DNA from: Erwinia pyrifoliae DSM 12163
Lineage (GTDB): Bacteria; Pseudomonadota; Gammaproteobacteria; Enterobacterales; Enterobacteriaceae
Assembly (NCBI RefSeq): GCF_000026985.1
Contig: NC_017390.1
Location: 1,106,048-1,170,047 of the forward strand
Reading direction: 5' to 3'
Length of the DNA stretch: 64,000 nucleotides
The notes under the pieces are model-generated. The model did no database searches and was not told where the DNA came from. It worked only from the letters and a program-made list of their open reading frames with translations. Positions 51,701 to 63,567 of the stretch are shown one piece after another (position 1 is the stretch's first letter; every line of letters starts with the position of its first letter). The translations under genes and the position numbers were made by a program.

Positions 51701-53832
51701 ACATAGCCAACTTTGCAGTAAAAATAACTGAACAAGCATTGACAGGGAACGATAGTCATATCAACACGATTACAAGTTCATTGAGTAAAAAACATCATGA
51801 TGATCTATATAACGCATTATATGAAGCAGGGAACGATAAATCTGATATCCAGAAAATATGGGGTGTGGTTAAACATCTCATTCCTTTTTATGACTGTGTT
51901 GAAGATATTGTAAATAATAATCTGCAGCAGGCCGTTCCTACCTGTCTTATGGACGCCGTTGCATTCATTCCTGTTTTTGGTGAGGCTGCAAGCCTGAGCG
52001 GGAAGTTTGGTATGGGATTTGCCAGGGCGCTTCGCAGTGGCGCGGTTATAGCGGGTAGGGAAGGGATTCAGGTGGCGGGTAGAAATCTCCTCCGGGAAGT
52101 CAGCCTACCAACGACTGCTGAACTGACCTCGCTCGGGAAAAACGCTCTCCGTGCAGCAGACCCTGGCTTTGAACTCATGACCGGTATCAGCAGGAAGTTT
52201 GGCAATATAATTGTGAAGCTCCTTTCTGCCGATAAAGAAATGGCTGGCCTGACGAAGAGCATTATCTCAGCGGGCATTTTAGAAAAACTCCCGTGGCCGC
52301 CATCAGATGAGATAGTCATGGGGATAATACCGAAAACTCAACTGTCCTTGCCTGTCAAGGCCATAGGACGGCAGGCAGACAGAAATATTTACGTGCAGAT
52401 GAACCCTGAGACGGGGGCGCTTTTCGGTAAGAAATACTTTAAGGAAGGTTCTGACAAACTTATCAACTGTATAACCAGAAAAAAGGGGGGGGGAATTCAT
52501 GACAACAAAGTCACTGGCAGAGTTGAATGGCGTCTATTTAACTTTAAGAAATTAAATAAATATGAAATCACCCCCCATAGATCTGGATTATACACGACTC
52601 TGGACTTACAGGGTGAAGATACGGGTGAGTTATTTCTGCTATATAAAAGGAAGGGGTTTTCCATTACTGAGCTTAGTCAGGGGGAATATTACATGATGCA
52701 AGGGGTACGTAGTAGGTTAATTATAAAAAAAGAACAGCTCTCTGGTGATTTTATAGTTGTTAACAAGAATAAAAATAAAAACATAGAAAATTTTAAGTAT
52801 CTCGATGACACCTGGTGCTCCTCGCGTGCAGGTGGTAGGAAACTTTTGGTTAATCCTGATGTTACATGTATTGGAATACCTGAAGTGGGTGGTGAAACTA
52901 TAAATTACAGAATTAATGTTCAATTAGATGGCTACGAGAAATCACATGAGTTTGATGTCCGGTATCGAGGGTTGTATGGTATGGATACATCTACCCGGCT
53001 AGATGTTAAAAATAAAATTGATGATGCTTTATTTTATGAAAACAACAGAATGCATCTAAAACAAGAATATATCGATGCATCTGCTTATGAAAGTATTTTT
53101 TCGGATAAAGACATAAATATTTCCAGGGGCGAATTGGTGTTTTCCGATCATTCAGATGCTGGAGTTGTTAGTCATCCGGCTCTCACAAAAAATGAAAAAC
53201 TTGCCGTAAGACGCTGGACTGCTGTTGATGATGACCTGGATGAGGTTTTCAGTGATGGTATGAAGGATACTACTAAAATGGGTATGAATCCGATGAATTA
53301 TGACTTAAATAAAAAACTGGCCACAGCAGAAAAACTAAATGAAGATGAAAGGAATATGGTGAGACTTTTTGACTCAGCATTAAATAAAATACCTTCACAG
53401 AAAGGTGATTTTATTAGAGTTTCTGAATATACTGATTTCACCACTCCCTGGGATAGTGATTTAAAGCCAGGGGATATTGTTACCAACTACCCTTGCTATA
53501 TGAGTGTGTCATCGGATTTTACATATATTAACCAAGAGACCCAGGCCATATCTGATGCTGTAGCTAATGTATATTTGGTATTGGAAAATACCTACTCATC
53601 AAAGCCTTTACTAAAAGGAAGTGCAACTTTTTCGGATGAATTGGAATCCGTCTTCAAAAGAAACTCAGCCTTCAAGATAAAGCAAATTGCTATTGCTGAT
53701 GATGTAACCAGTGGGAGCCATGCATTAGAAGTAAAAAAAAGAATCGTTGTCACGCTTGTTGAAGTCGACCTCCCTCTATCTAAAATCGCTAAAAATATAC
53801 ACACAGGAAAAACTGTAAATGTCCTGATGTAA
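48790..53832 (+). CDS. Large toxin/effector-like protein with C-terminal ADP-ribosyltransferase-like domain
   Basis: Up to 1,680 residues. The start is unclear: TTG 48790 or ATG 48853 (MPPLNPTAGSSSAHKTPESP), neither with a good ribosome binding site. The N-terminal ~60 residues are rich in Ser/Thr/Pro. Hydrophobic stretches occur at about 105-125, 235-255 and 415-475. A segment at about 1035-1085 (LIPFYDCVEDIV, LMDAVAFIPVFGEAA) recalls the body of large bacterial toxins with exchangeable C-termini. Residues about 1535-1660 fit an R-S-E ADP-ribosyltransferase: Arg1543 (GDFIRVSEY), S1572-V-S1574 (YMSVSSDF) and E1617-L-E1619 (FSDELESVF), an ExE pair typical of arginine-specific enzymes. The gene is AT-rich against its neighbours. 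No secretion genes, chaperone or immunity gene is adjacent. Function is inferred from motifs only; the delivery route is unknown. Confidence 0.75.
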   Translation: MKEKISQSAKKKVINSHIQINMPPLNPTAGSSSAHKTPESPYRSNLEEQDIWFDATGYVEMDETFFDACACDSHHAAPVSAGDASASRIPFTEDSRRALIEFVLTIRECAESHFFFACIRLILPGVPSVLVAAVKSLYDAFTGQGNMGKAALYASAVASEYFHDKTDIVNQLAAFIWDTFDGWTHGTFLQQFLGGKESRISTCVCNLLAITAIVIGRRMKNEGAPQRGWLKVPTFVAHIFIHVNFYMSVIKNMASRLPPSGETSQISELLEKMPAFEVDTSLEMTEDVCDAAFSCPPLSPRITAYSSNSTAIPEACSRGAVHNKPISAPGQSDVFTIPDQIHFRAVEKLRQKSELSAVAYCVSRKTETRQQTNGKVVTDTHINTKCDATVYPESLRKPAENTHVHTEKPETQVFSPATSRSGGEALLPLVMTAAALPNLYVQSVKSKTVIAATGMAGLTGITMVGKLLWDKLPAHNAEEKPVNRIDNIENSPLKTRKENIRIKKILVNEGLLKKGEVVNKEKLLSAMAEYLFGNKNGIAGSADKIQKLARKILSADELYGGGNGDQLFTTQAKSVLRSWVFNNVMGMSPVEYIINNIKVGAYPGYYTISSIHHLLSMEKLLKEQHLHLREIPLSQWGELNAMWYSFLTEEMPFLKFTDESIKKLELKDHSFSHLYSGSRFLTLSSFNNYTAEEAMSTGEKMWELAVSEGVTIDNLACYRAPALFFTQSSLSAKRMQESNDDIDAINYYIQYRKEVREVQKDIKEKYNKYLFAAKAWLRKGKLADVIIAQCPALSAALPDLAEDISTPEQKRENAKYFAKQNYLNEIVKPCESAPESLSNEYRRLTADVSDSFREIDKYLIISAISSLPENESSFIQLPDASIHLATAYIQMREPGSTFVTHKHFVDRTDLFAVKQEVEERIYALKAERNNDNGYKLFRVDRDVKQYISGGIFGETFDDYKITWDKVEDSQDIANFAVKITEQALTGNDSHINTITSSLSKKHHDDLYNALYEAGNDKSDIQKIWGVVKHLIPFYDCVEDIVNNNLQQAVPTCLMDAVAFIPVFGEAASLSGKFGMGFARALRSGAVIAGREGIQVAGRNLLREVSLPTTAELTSLGKNALRAADPGFELMTGISRKFGNIIVKLLSADKEMAGLTKSIISAGILEKLPWPPSDEIVMGIIPKTQLSLPVKAIGRQADRNIYVQMNPETGALFGKKYFKEGSDKLINCITRKKGGGIHDNKVTGRVEWRLFNFKKLNKYEITPHRSGLYTTLDLQGEDTGELFLLYKRKGFSITELSQGEYYMMQGVRSRLIIKKEQLSGDFIVVNKNKNKNIENFKYLDDTWCSSRAGGRKLLVNPDVTCIGIPEVGGETINYRINVQLDGYEKSHEFDVRYRGLYGMDTSTRLDVKNKIDDALFYENNRMHLKQEYIDASAYESIFSDKDINISRGELVFSDHSDAGVVSHPALTKNEKLAVRRWTAVDDDLDEVFSDGMKDTTKMGMNPMNYDLNKKLATAEKLNEDERNMVRLFDSALNKIPSQKGDFIRVSEYTDFTTPWDSDLKPGDIVTNYPCYMSVSSDFTYINQETQAISDAVANVYLVLENTYSSKPLLKGSATFSDELESVFKRNSAFKIKQIAIADDVTSGSHALEVKKRIVVTLVEVDLPLSKIAKNIHTGKTVNVLM

Positions 53833-54214
53833 TTCTGGCATCACCTGAGGTTCTCACCCGGCTTTTGGTATAGTTCTGGAAATCTTTAATTCTGAGTTTT
53901 CCTATCTCCGTTGTTGGAGTGAACATATCAAAATCAGGGAATTACACAATTTAAATGACAAACTTGTTTCAGGACAGGCATTTTGATGCAGGCAGTGAAA
54001 TGATTTTTTTGTGTTAGGGTCGTTTAAAAATACAAAATTGATGTGCTATATCTGTTAACGCAATAAGTAAATATCAGTTTAAACTGCAGTTTTAAATGAT
54101 TAAATATCATTGCTCGCACATATCGCAGTTGATACATTTTGAGGTAATAGCAACGCCAACATTCTCTCTGGTTAACATGATAAAGTGCGCGGGTATTATA
54201 CGCGCACGCCTCGA
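53833..54214. other. AT-rich right flank of the toxin island
   Basis: About 380 bp with no gene. It holds the right direct repeat; the sequence becomes GC-richer again near the yfhH stop codon. Confidence 0.6.
53970..53989. repeat. Right copy of direct repeat flanking the toxin island
   Basis: caggacaggcattt followed by tgatgc; two mismatches to the left copy. The two copies bracket 5,284 bp, that is the toxin-like gene with its flanks. Confidence 0.65.
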
Positions 54215-55054
54215 TCAAACCAGTTTTTTCACCAGCGCTTCATTGTGGCGAATATGGCTGGAGGCGCGTTCCGGATCGCGCTGGATCAAGGCCATAAACA
54301 GCAGATCGGTCAGCGCCAGCTGGGCGGTCGTGGATGAGATAGCGGCGCTGCGCGTGGTCTGCTCTTCCGCTACGGTATACAAACAATGGTTGGCCGACTG
54401 TTGCAGGGTATTCGGGGTGAAGCCGGTGAAGGCCAAAACCGTGGCACCGATGCGCCGGGCTTCCTGTGCCGCCAGATTAATCTCGCGCCGTTCACCGGTA
54501 TAGGAGATGGCCAGCAGCACATCGCCCACGCTTAATGCCTGGACGCTGGCCAGCAGCGCATGCATATCCTGTTCGGCTACGGCGCTGATACCGATTTTCA
54601 TCAGCTTCCAGGAGAAGTCCTTCGCTACCAGCCCGGACGCGCCAACCCCTATCAATACAATGCGCCTGGCCTGTTTCAGCAGGCGCAGCGTCTCAAGCAG
54701 CCTCTCTTCACTGTTGATATCCAGCGTGGCGCGGATGGCTGACGTCTTTTCGGTAAACAGCTTCTCCCCAACCACCTTCAGCGCATCGTCACTCAGGATG
54801 TGATTGTGCACGGTGATGGCGTCTTTCTCCGTTAGTGATGCATTCAGCGCCAGCTTTAATGCGGGGAACCCCTTGTAACCCAGCTTCTGGGCAAACTTGA
54901 CCACGCTTGACTGGCTGACGCCCGACTCATCAGCCAGTTTCTGTGAACTCAGGTGGAGTGCATGCTCCGGCTGCGACAGCAGGTAGTCAGCAAGACGGCG
55001 TTCGTTCATCGCCAGGCTGGGATAAAGCTGACGGATACGCAGCAGTGAACTCAT
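54215..55054 (-). CDS. yfhH: RpiR/MurR-family regulator (YfhH type)
   Basis: Transcription regulator with an N-terminal RpiR helix-turn-helix (LSSQKLADESGVSQSSVVKF, about 35-55) and a C-terminal SIS sugar-phosphate-binding domain (about 125-250, IVLIGVGASGLVAKDFSWKL). 279 residues, clearly the counterpart of E. coli YfhH, which sits at the same locus. Here it is divergent from murQ, as MurR is from murQP in E. coli, so it probably responds to MurNAc-6-phosphate. Confidence 0.9.
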   Translation of the reverse strand: MSSLLRIRQLYPSLAMNERRLADYLLSQPEHALHLSSQKLADESGVSQSSVVKFAQKLGYKGFPALKLALNASLTEKDAITVHNHILSDDALKVVGEKLFTEKTSAIRATLDINSEERLLETLRLLKQARRIVLIGVGASGLVAKDFSWKLMKIGISAVAEQDMHALLASVQALSVGDVLLAISYTGERREINLAAQEARRIGATVLAFTGFTPNTLQQSANHCLYTVAEEQTTRSAAISSTTAQLALTDLLFMALIQRDPERASSHIRHNEALVKKLV

Positions 55055-55250
55055 CTCTTTTCCTCTTAAGTATTCAGGCCTGTTATCGTGAATGATTGCT
55101 AAACATAACAGACAGAATGCTCAGTTTAACGCGGCATTTTAGGGTTTCCATGACTAAACGCGTTAAAATAACCCAAGGTTGAGATTAAATTCGGCGGATG
55201 CCGATATAGTCATCGCTGGATAAATAAAACAGGCAGTAGGAGAAATATTG

Positions 55251-56156
55251 ATGAATCTTGGCTCACTGATATCCGAAACGCGTAATCCCGAGACGCTCGA
55301 TCTTGATAATTTGTCGACGCTGCAGATGGTGACTAAATTCAACCAGCAGGATGCCACCGTGGCGGGGGCGGTCAGCCTGACTTTGCCGCAGGTGGCCGAC
55401 GCTGTTGATGCCGCCGCCGCCGCGCTGTCTGCCGGCGGGCGGCTGATCTATATCGGAGCCGGAACCAGCGGCCGCCTGGGCGTGCTGGATGCTTCTGAAT
55501 GCCCGCCTACCTTTGGCGTAGCAAACGGGGTGGTGATTGGGCTGATTGCCGGAGGCCCGGCAGCCCTGGTCACGTCGATAGAAGGGGCGGAAGATGATGA
55601 GCAGCTGGGCATCAGTGACCTGCAGGCGCTGAAGATAAACGCTAACGATATGGTGGTCGGTCTGGCCGCATCCGGGCGCACTCCTTACGTCACGGCTGCG
55701 CTGCGCTATGCCCGTCAGTTGGGCTGCCGTACCGCCGGGATATCCTGTAATCCGCATTCACCGCTGGCTCTTGCAGCCGAAATAGCGATCTCACCGCTGG
55801 TCGGGCCGGAGGCGCTGACCGGCTCTACCCGTTTGAAATCCGGTACGGCGCAAAAGCTGGTGCTGAATATGATTTCTACCGGTGCAATGGTGAAAATCGG
55901 CAAGGTGTATCAGAACCTGATGGTGGATATGCGGGCGTCGAATATCAAGCTGGTCGACCGCGCGCGCCGCATGGTGTGTGAAGCCACCGGCTGCGAGGCG
56001 CAACAGGCAGAGGCCGCCTTAAAGCAGACGCAATATGAGGTAAAAACCGCCATCCTGATGCTGCTGACCGACCTGCCCGCCGAACAGGCTAAGCAGAGCC
56101 TGTCTGCCCATCACGGCTTTTTGCGTGCGGCACTGCAGAACCCCGGCCGGCGCTAA
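55251..56156 (+). CDS. murQ: N-acetylmuramic acid 6-phosphate etherase MurQ
   Basis: Cleaves the lactyl ether of MurNAc-6-P, giving GlcNAc-6-P, in cell-wall recycling. The start is ATG 55251 behind TAGGAGA. SIS domain with [20 protein letters not shown] and [15 protein letters not shown], and the family motif [19 protein letters not shown]. 301 residues. E. coli has murQ elsewhere with murP and murR; here it is alone with the YfhH-type regulator and no murP. Confidence 0.95.
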   Translation: MNLGSLISETRNPETLDLDNLSTLQMVTKFNQQDATVAGAVSLTLPQVADAVDAAAAALSAGGRLIYIGAGTSGRLGVLDASECPPTFGVANGVVIGLIAGGPAALVTSIEGAEDDEQLGISDLQALKINANDMVVGLAASGRTPYVTAALRYARQLGCRTAGISCNPHSPLALAAEIAISPLVGPEALTGSTRLKSGTAQKLVLNMISTGAMVKIGKVYQNLMVDMRASNIKLVDRARRMVCEATGCEAQQAEAALKQTQYEVKTAILMLLTDLPAEQAKQSLSAHHGFLRAALQNPGRR

Positions 56157-56373
56157 CAGGACAGAAAAAAACCTGAGGCGAGCGATTGGCCTGGCCGTCA
56201 TTGGCTATGCTAAGGTTGCCAGCCCAATCTGCGTTACCCCGTACAGGCGACCACCGGCACTTCCCGTTTTTGTCGATTAAATAAGGGTTTTTTTGGCCGG
56301 GTGGTTAAGCGCAGCAGTCTGCGGTTTTCCTTTGGTCTGGTTTATGGGTTTTGATTACCCTGAGGAGTCAGGT

Positions 56374-57012
56374 TTGACAACCGGTAGTGAACGACGCGTG
56401 GTCTTTTTTGACCTAGATGGCACCCTGCATCAGCAGGATATGTTTGGCACTTTTATGCGCTGGCTGCTGTGGCGTCAGCCGCTTAATCTGCTGCTGGTAG
56501 TGCCATTATTGCCGGTGATTGGTCTGGGCCTGTTGGTGAAGGGGCGCGCGGCGCGCTGGCCGATGAGCCTGCTGCTGTGGTCAATCACTTTTGGCCACGG
56601 AGAAGAGCGTCTGCTGCAACGGGAGGCGCAGTTTGCCCACTGGTTTCGTCAGCGCGTAACGGCTTTTCCGCTGGTGCAGCAGCGGCTGAACGACTATCTG
56701 GGCAGTGAAGATGCTGATGTCTGGCTGATCACCGGTTCACCCCAGCCGCTGGTGGAGCGGGTCTATTTCGATTCCGCTTTTCTGCCGGGGGTGAAACTGA
56801 TCGCCAGTCAAATGGCGCGTGCTTATGGCGGCAGAGTGCTGATAATGCGCTGCCTGGGCCATGAAAAGGTGGCTCAGCTGGAAGAGCAGATCGGTACGCC
56901 GTTACAGCTTCACAGTGGTTACAGCGACAGCAAACAGGACAATCCGCTGTTGTTTTTCTGCCAGCACCGTTTTCGTGTTACCCCGGTGGGGGAGCTACAG
57001 CAGCTGGAATAA
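56374..57012 (+). CDS. pgpC: Phosphatidylglycerophosphatase PgpC
   Basis: HAD-type membrane phosphatase making phosphatidylglycerol. The start is TTG 56374 behind TGAGGAG, which puts ERRVVFFDLDGTLHQQDMFG at the N-terminus as in E. coli (earlier in-frame starts exist at 56293). Motif I DLDGT, motif II TGSPQ, motif III/IV GHEKVAQLE and SGYSDSKQDNPLL. Hydrophobic segment at about 45-65. 212 residues. Confidence 0.93.
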   Translation: MTTGSERRVVFFDLDGTLHQQDMFGTFMRWLLWRQPLNLLLVVPLLPVIGLGLLVKGRAARWPMSLLLWSITFGHGEERLLQREAQFAHWFRQRVTAFPLVQQRLNDYLGSEDADVWLITGSPQPLVERVYFDSAFLPGVKLIASQMARAYGGRVLIMRCLGHEKVAQLEEQIGTPLQLHSGYSDSKQDNPLLFFCQHRFRVTPVGELQQLE

Positions 57013-57145
57013 TGCGCCGCTCGGTTTAGTCCGGTCATCCTGCAAGCTGCTGATGCGATGGCTACCTGCTGGCTTGCCGGGCCGGGTTCCTGCGCTTTTC
57101 ATTCATTTTACGCTTTCCTGCATGCGGAATTATTTCGGTATATAA

Positions 57146-59122
<1,977 letters not shown>

Positions 59123-59287
59123 GTAGTTATCTCTCGATTTTTCTCGGTCTTCTGTCTTTTTAGGCAGTATTTATGGTCTGTAATCGAACCCGAGCGTGGG
59201 GCATTTTGCTCAACTCCGGGCTGCACCGCAACTGAATTTCACCCCTTTAGTGTGTTTTTTAGCCGTCCTGGTTCGCCGATTAATTCT

Positions 59288-59303
59288 GCGCAAACGGTTT
59301 CGT
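59288..59303 (+). promoter_or_regulatory. PurR operator of purL
   Basis: gcgcaaacggtttcgt matches the PurR box (ANGCAANCGNTTNCNT) with one mismatch. It sits just upstream of the TATAAT -10, so bound PurR would block the promoter. Confidence 0.85.
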
Positions 59304-59320
59304 AACGAACCGGGATTCTC

Positions 59321-59326
59321 TATAAT
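59321..59326 (+). promoter_or_regulatory. Promoter -10 of purL
   Basis: Perfect TATAAT, 66 bp before the purL start; the -35 region is weak and lies under the PurR box. Confidence 0.7.
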
Positions 59327-59391
59327 GGCGCCGGTTTTCCCTGTTGCGCCCAATGAAGCGTCGCCCGGCGCTTCGAGACGAGAGATCTTTA

Positions 59392-62300
59392 ATGATGGAA
59401 ATTCTGCGTGGTTCGCCCGCTCTGTCGGCATTTCGTATTAACAAACTGCTGACCCGCTTTCAGGACGCTCACCTGCCGGTGAGTGATATTTACGCCGAGT
59501 ACGTCCATTTTGCCGATGTCAGCGCACCGCTCAGTGCCGATGACAAATCACGCCTGCAGCGCCTGCTGAAATACGGTCCCTCTCTCGCGGAACATACTCC
59601 GGAAGGCCGTCTGCTGCTGGTGACGCCACGTCCCGGCACCCTCTCGCCCTGGTCTTCAAAAGCGACGGATATCGCTCATAACTGCTCGCTGCCGCAGGTC
59701 ATTCGCCTGGAGCGCGGCATGGCCTTCTATATTAAGGCCCCGCAGTTAACCGAAGCGCAGTGGGGGCAGCTGGCTGCACTGCTGCATGACCGCATGATGG
59801 AAACCGTGTTTAGCGAATTTCAGCAGGCCGAAGCGCTGTTTGCCCATCATCAGCCCGCACCGCTGCAAAGCGTCGATGTGCTGGGCGAAGGCCGCAATGC
59901 GCTGGTCCAGGCCAATATTAAACTGGGCCTGGCACTGGCGGACGACGAAATCGACTACCTGCTGGCGGCGTTTGAAAAATTGGGGCGCAACCCGAACGAT
60001 ATTGAACTGTATATGTTTGCTCAGGCCAACTCTGAGCACTGCCGCCATAAAATCTTCAATGCTGACTGGCTGATTGATGGTGAGCAGCAGCCTAAATCGT
60101 TGTTTAAGATGATCAAGAACACCTTTGAGCAAACTCCGGATCATGTGCTGTCAGCCTATAAAGACAACGCGGCGGTCATGGAAGGCTCAAAGGTGGGGCG
60201 TTTCTACGCCGATCCGCAGGGGCGCTACGACTTCCATCAGGAAGATGCGCACATTCTGATGAAGGTGGAAACGCACAACCACCCGACAGCTATCTCGCCG
60301 TGGCCGGGGGCGGCGACCGGTTCCGGTGGTGAAATTCGTGACGAGGGCGCCACCGGGCGCGGCGCAAAACCGAAAGCAGGTCTGGTCGGCTTCTCGGTAT
60401 CTAACCTGCGTATTCCGGGCTTTGAGCAGCCGTGGGAAGAGGATTTCGGCAAGCCTGATCGCATCGTCACCGCGCTGGACATCATGACCGAAGGGCCTTT
60501 GGGCGGTGCGGCCTTTAACAACGAATTTGGTCGCCCGGCGCTGAACGGCTACTTCCGGACCTATGAAGAGCGCGTTAACAGCCACAATGGCAGCGAGCTA
60601 CGCGGCTACCACAAGCCGATTATGCTGGCGGGTGGTATCGGTAATATCCGTGCAGACCATGTGCAGAAAGGCGAAATCAGCGTCGGCGCTAAGCTTATCG
60701 TGCTGGGTGGCCCGGCAATGAATATTGGCCTCGGCGGCGGTGCGGCTTCGTCAATGGCCTCCGGCCAGTCTGATGCGGACCTCGATTTTGCATCGGTACA
60801 GCGTGACAACCCGGAAATGGAGCGGCGCTGCCAGGAAGTGATCGACCGTTGCTGGCAGCTGGGGGAAGATAACCCGATTCTGTTTATTCACGATGTTGGC
60901 GCTGGCGGTCTGTCCAACGCCATGCCGGAGCTGGTGAGCGACGGTGAGCGCGGCGGCCGGTTTAATCTGCGCGATATTCTCAATGATGAACCGGGCATGA
61001 GCCCGCTGGAAGTGTGGTGCAACGAGTCGCAGGAGCGCTACGTGCTGGCTGTTGCCCCGGCAAGCCTGGCGCTGTTTGATGCCTTGTGCAAGCGCGAGCG
61101 CGCGCCCTATGCGGTGATTGGCGAGGCGACGGAAGAGATGCACCTGTCGCTGACTGACAGCCATTTCGACAATACGCCTATCGATATGCCGCTGGACGTG
61201 CTGTTAGGCAAAACGCCGAAAATGACCCGTGACGTCACCAGCCTGCAGGTGAAAGGCGAGGCGCTGGTGCGCGATGGCATTTCGCTTGTGGACGCGGTAC
61301 ATCGCGTGCTGCATCTGCCTGCCGTGGCGGAGAAAACCTTCCTTATTACCATCGGTGACCGTTCGGTTGGCGGCATGGTTGCCCGTGACCAGATGGTCGG
61401 GCCGTGGCAGGTTCCCGTGGCCAACTGTGCAGTGACCACCGCCAGCCTCGACAGCTACCACGGCGAAGCGATGGCGCTGGGCGAGCGCACGCCGGTGGCG
61501 CTGCTGGACTTTGCCGCTTCCGGTCGCCTGGCGGTCGGTGAAGCGCTCACCAATATTGCCGCCACGCAGATCGGCCCACTGACGCGCATCAAACTGTCGG
61601 CAAACTGGATGGCGGCAGCCGGTCACCCGGGTGAGGACGCCGGCCTGTATGCCGCGGTCAAAGCGGTGGGTGAAGAGCTGTGCCCGGCGCTGGGCATCAC
61701 CATCCCGGTGGGCAAAGACTCCATGTCGATGAAAACCCGCTGGCAGCAGGGTAGCGAACAGCGCGAGATGACCTCGCCGCTGTCGCTGGTGATCACCGCA
61801 TTTGCCCGCGTGGAGGACGTGCGTAAAACCGTGACGCCGCAGTTGCAGACCGGCGATAACGCGCTGTTGCTGATTGACCTCGGTAACGGCGTAAATGCGC
61901 TGGGTGCCACGGCGCTGTCACAGGTTTACCGCCAGCTGGGCGATAAGCCTGCCGACGTGCGGGATGCGCAGCAGCTGGCCGGTTTCTATCATGCGATTCA
62001 GGCGCTGGTTGCCGGGGGCAAACTGCTGGCCTATCACGACCGTTCAGACGGCGGGCTGCTGGTAACGCTGGCCGAGATGGCCTTTACCGGCCACTGCGGT
62101 ATTGAGGCCGACATTGCCACGCTGGGCAACGACAGCCTGGCCGCTCTGTTCAATGAAGAACTGGGCGCGGTGATTCAGGTGGCCGCCGCTGACCTGGCGG
62201 ACGTTAAAGCGCTGCTGGCGGCCCACGGCCTTGGCGACTGCGTGCATCTGCTGGGCAGGGCGGTCAGCGGTGACCGCTTCACCCTCTCCAGCGGTGATTC

Positions 62301-63276
62301 AGCGATCTACAGCGAAAGCCGTACCACTCTGCGTACCTGGTGGGCAGAAACCACCTGGCAGATGCAGCGTCTGCGCGACAACCCGGCCTGTGCCGATCAG
62401 GAGCATGAGGCGAAGAAAGACGATCGCGATCCGGGTCTTAACGTTGCGCTGACCTTTAAGCCACAGGAAGATATCGCCGCACCATTCATTGCAACCGGCG
62501 TCCGTCCGCAAGTGGCGGTGCTGCGTGAGCAGGGGGTTAACTCCCAGGTTGAGATGGCTGCCGCCTTCCACCGTGCCGGATTTGACGCGGTTGACGTGCA
62601 CATGAGCGACCTGCTTGCCGGGCGTCGTGGACTGAGCGACGTCCAGGCGCTGGTCGCCTGTGGTGGCTTCTCCTACGGCGACGTACTGGGTGCCGGCGAA
62701 GGTTGGGCGAAGTCAATTTTGTTCAATGAGCGCGTGCGTGACGAGTTTGAAACCTTCTTCCATCGGCCACAGACGCTGGCGCTTGGCGTATGTAACGGTT
62801 GCCAGATGATGTCTAATCTGCGCGAGCTGATCCCTGGCAGCGAAGCGTGGCCACGCTTTGTGCGCAACCAGTCAGAGCGCTTTGAAGGGCGCTTCAGCCT
62901 GGTGGAAGTGGCGGCCAGCCCGTCACTGCTGCTGGACGGTATGGTCGGCTCGCGAATGCCGATTGCGGTGGCTCATGGTGAAGGTTTCGTTGAAGTGCGT
63001 AACGAGGCGCACCTGGCCCGGCTGGAAAATAAAGGTTTAGTGGCGCTGCGGTTTGTCGACAACCTTGGCAACGTCACTCAGCAGTACCCGGCTAACCCGA
63101 ATGGATCGCCGAACGGCATTACTGCGGTAACCAACGAAAGTGGTCGTGTCACCATTATGATGCCGCACCCGGAACGCGTATTCCGCACCGTCAGCCACTC
63201 CTGGCACCCGGCAGAGTGGGGAGAGGACAGCCCGTGGATGCGGATATTCCGTAATGCGCGTAAACAGCTGGGTTAA
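59392..63276 (+). CDS. purL: Phosphoribosylformylglycinamidine synthase PurL
   Basis: Large single-chain FGAM synthase, fourth step of purine synthesis. The start at 59392 gives [20 protein letters not shown] as in E. coli; the frame is open 16 codons further upstream. N-terminal PurS-like domain, two AIRS-type synthetase halves ([30 protein letters not shown]) and a C-terminal class I glutaminase with [12 protein letters not shown] (nucleophile Cys) and [10 protein letters not shown] (His, Glu side). 1,294 residues. Confidence 0.98.
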   Translation: MMEILRGSPALSAFRINKLLTRFQDAHLPVSDIYAEYVHFADVSAPLSADDKSRLQRLLKYGPSLAEHTPEGRLLLVTPRPGTLSPWSSKATDIAHNCSLPQVIRLERGMAFYIKAPQLTEAQWGQLAALLHDRMMETVFSEFQQAEALFAHHQPAPLQSVDVLGEGRNALVQANIKLGLALADDEIDYLLAAFEKLGRNPNDIELYMFAQANSEHCRHKIFNADWLIDGEQQPKSLFKMIKNTFEQTPDHVLSAYKDNAAVMEGSKVGRFYADPQGRYDFHQEDAHILMKVETHNHPTAISPWPGAATGSGGEIRDEGATGRGAKPKAGLVGFSVSNLRIPGFEQPWEEDFGKPDRIVTALDIMTEGPLGGAAFNNEFGRPALNGYFRTYEERVNSHNGSELRGYHKPIMLAGGIGNIRADHVQKGEISVGAKLIVLGGPAMNIGLGGGAASSMASGQSDADLDFASVQRDNPEMERRCQEVIDRCWQLGEDNPILFIHDVGAGGLSNAMPELVSDGERGGRFNLRDILNDEPGMSPLEVWCNESQERYVLAVAPASLALFDALCKRERAPYAVIGEATEEMHLSLTDSHFDNTPIDMPLDVLLGKTPKMTRDVTSLQVKGEALVRDGISLVDAVHRVLHLPAVAEKTFLITIGDRSVGGMVARDQMVGPWQVPVANCAVTTASLDSYHGEAMALGERTPVALLDFAASGRLAVGEALTNIAATQIGPLTRIKLSANWMAAAGHPGEDAGLYAAVKAVGEELCPALGITIPVGKDSMSMKTRWQQGSEQREMTSPLSLVITAFARVEDVRKTVTPQLQTGDNALLLIDLGNGVNALGATALSQVYRQLGDKPADVRDAQQLAGFYHAIQALVAGGKLLAYHDRSDGGLLVTLAEMAFTGHCGIEADIATLGNDSLAALFNEELGAVIQVAAADLADVKALLAAHGLGDCVHLLGRAVSGDRFTLSSGDSAIYSESRTTLRTWWAETTWQMQRLRDNPACADQEHEAKKDDRDPGLNVALTFKPQEDIAAPFIATGVRPQVAVLREQGVNSQVEMAAAFHRAGFDAVDVHMSDLLAGRRGLSDVQALVACGGFSYGDVLGAGEGWAKSILFNERVRDEFETFFHRPQTLALGVCNGCQMMSNLRELIPGSEAWPRFVRNQSERFEGRFSLVEVAASPSLLLDGMVGSRMPIAVAHGEGFVEVRNEAHLARLENKGLVALRFVDNLGNVTQQYPANPNGSPNGITAVTNESGRVTIMMPHPERVFRTVSHSWHPAEWGEDSPWMRIFRNARKQLG

Positions 63277-63290
63277 GTCAAGCTGTGGTA

Positions 63291-63315
63291 AAGGCCGGAG
63301 CCATTCCGGCCTTTT
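63291..63315 (+). terminator. Terminator of purL
   Basis: Stem aaggccgga/tccggcctt with loop gccat, followed by a short T-run, 15 bp after the stop codon. Confidence 0.8.
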
Positions 63316-63365
63316 GGTATCGTCCCGGCGTGTTGTCGCATTTTGCCGACAATGCAGTGAGCAGA

Positions 63366-63383
63366 TGTCTCCGAAAGGAGACA
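63366..63383 (+). promoter_or_regulatory. GlrR (QseF) activator site 1 upstream of glmY
   Basis: Perfect TGTC-N10-GACA palindrome, the reported GlrR binding pattern at enterobacterial glmY. It lies about 200 bp before the RNA start, a usual enhancer distance. Confidence 0.75.
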
Positions 63384-63428
63384 TTCAGCTGATTGATTTC
63401 CCCTGTTTTTGTGAATAAGCCTTGTAAA

Positions 63429-63446
63429 CGTCTCTATATGGAGACG
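63429..63446 (+). promoter_or_regulatory. GlrR (QseF) activator site 2 upstream of glmY
   Basis: CGTC-N10-GACG, a near match to the GlrR pattern and itself part of a longer palindrome (aaacgtctc/gagacgttt), about 140 bp before the RNA start. Confidence 0.6.
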
Positions 63447-63540
63447 TTTCTTAATATCAACGACGCATATTTTAGTACGGCTCAGCTACCGTTTTGAGAA
63501 AATAGCTTGATGAACAGTATGTTACAGGGTTTCTCAAATC

Positions 63541-63556
63541 TGGCATGCCAATTGCT
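63541..63556 (+). promoter_or_regulatory. Sigma-54 promoter of glmY
   Basis: TGGCAT-N5-TTGCT fits the -24/-12 consensus exactly in spacing. It ends 12 bases before the GlmY 5' end. Confidence 0.88.
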
Positions 63557-63567
63557 TATAACAGTGC

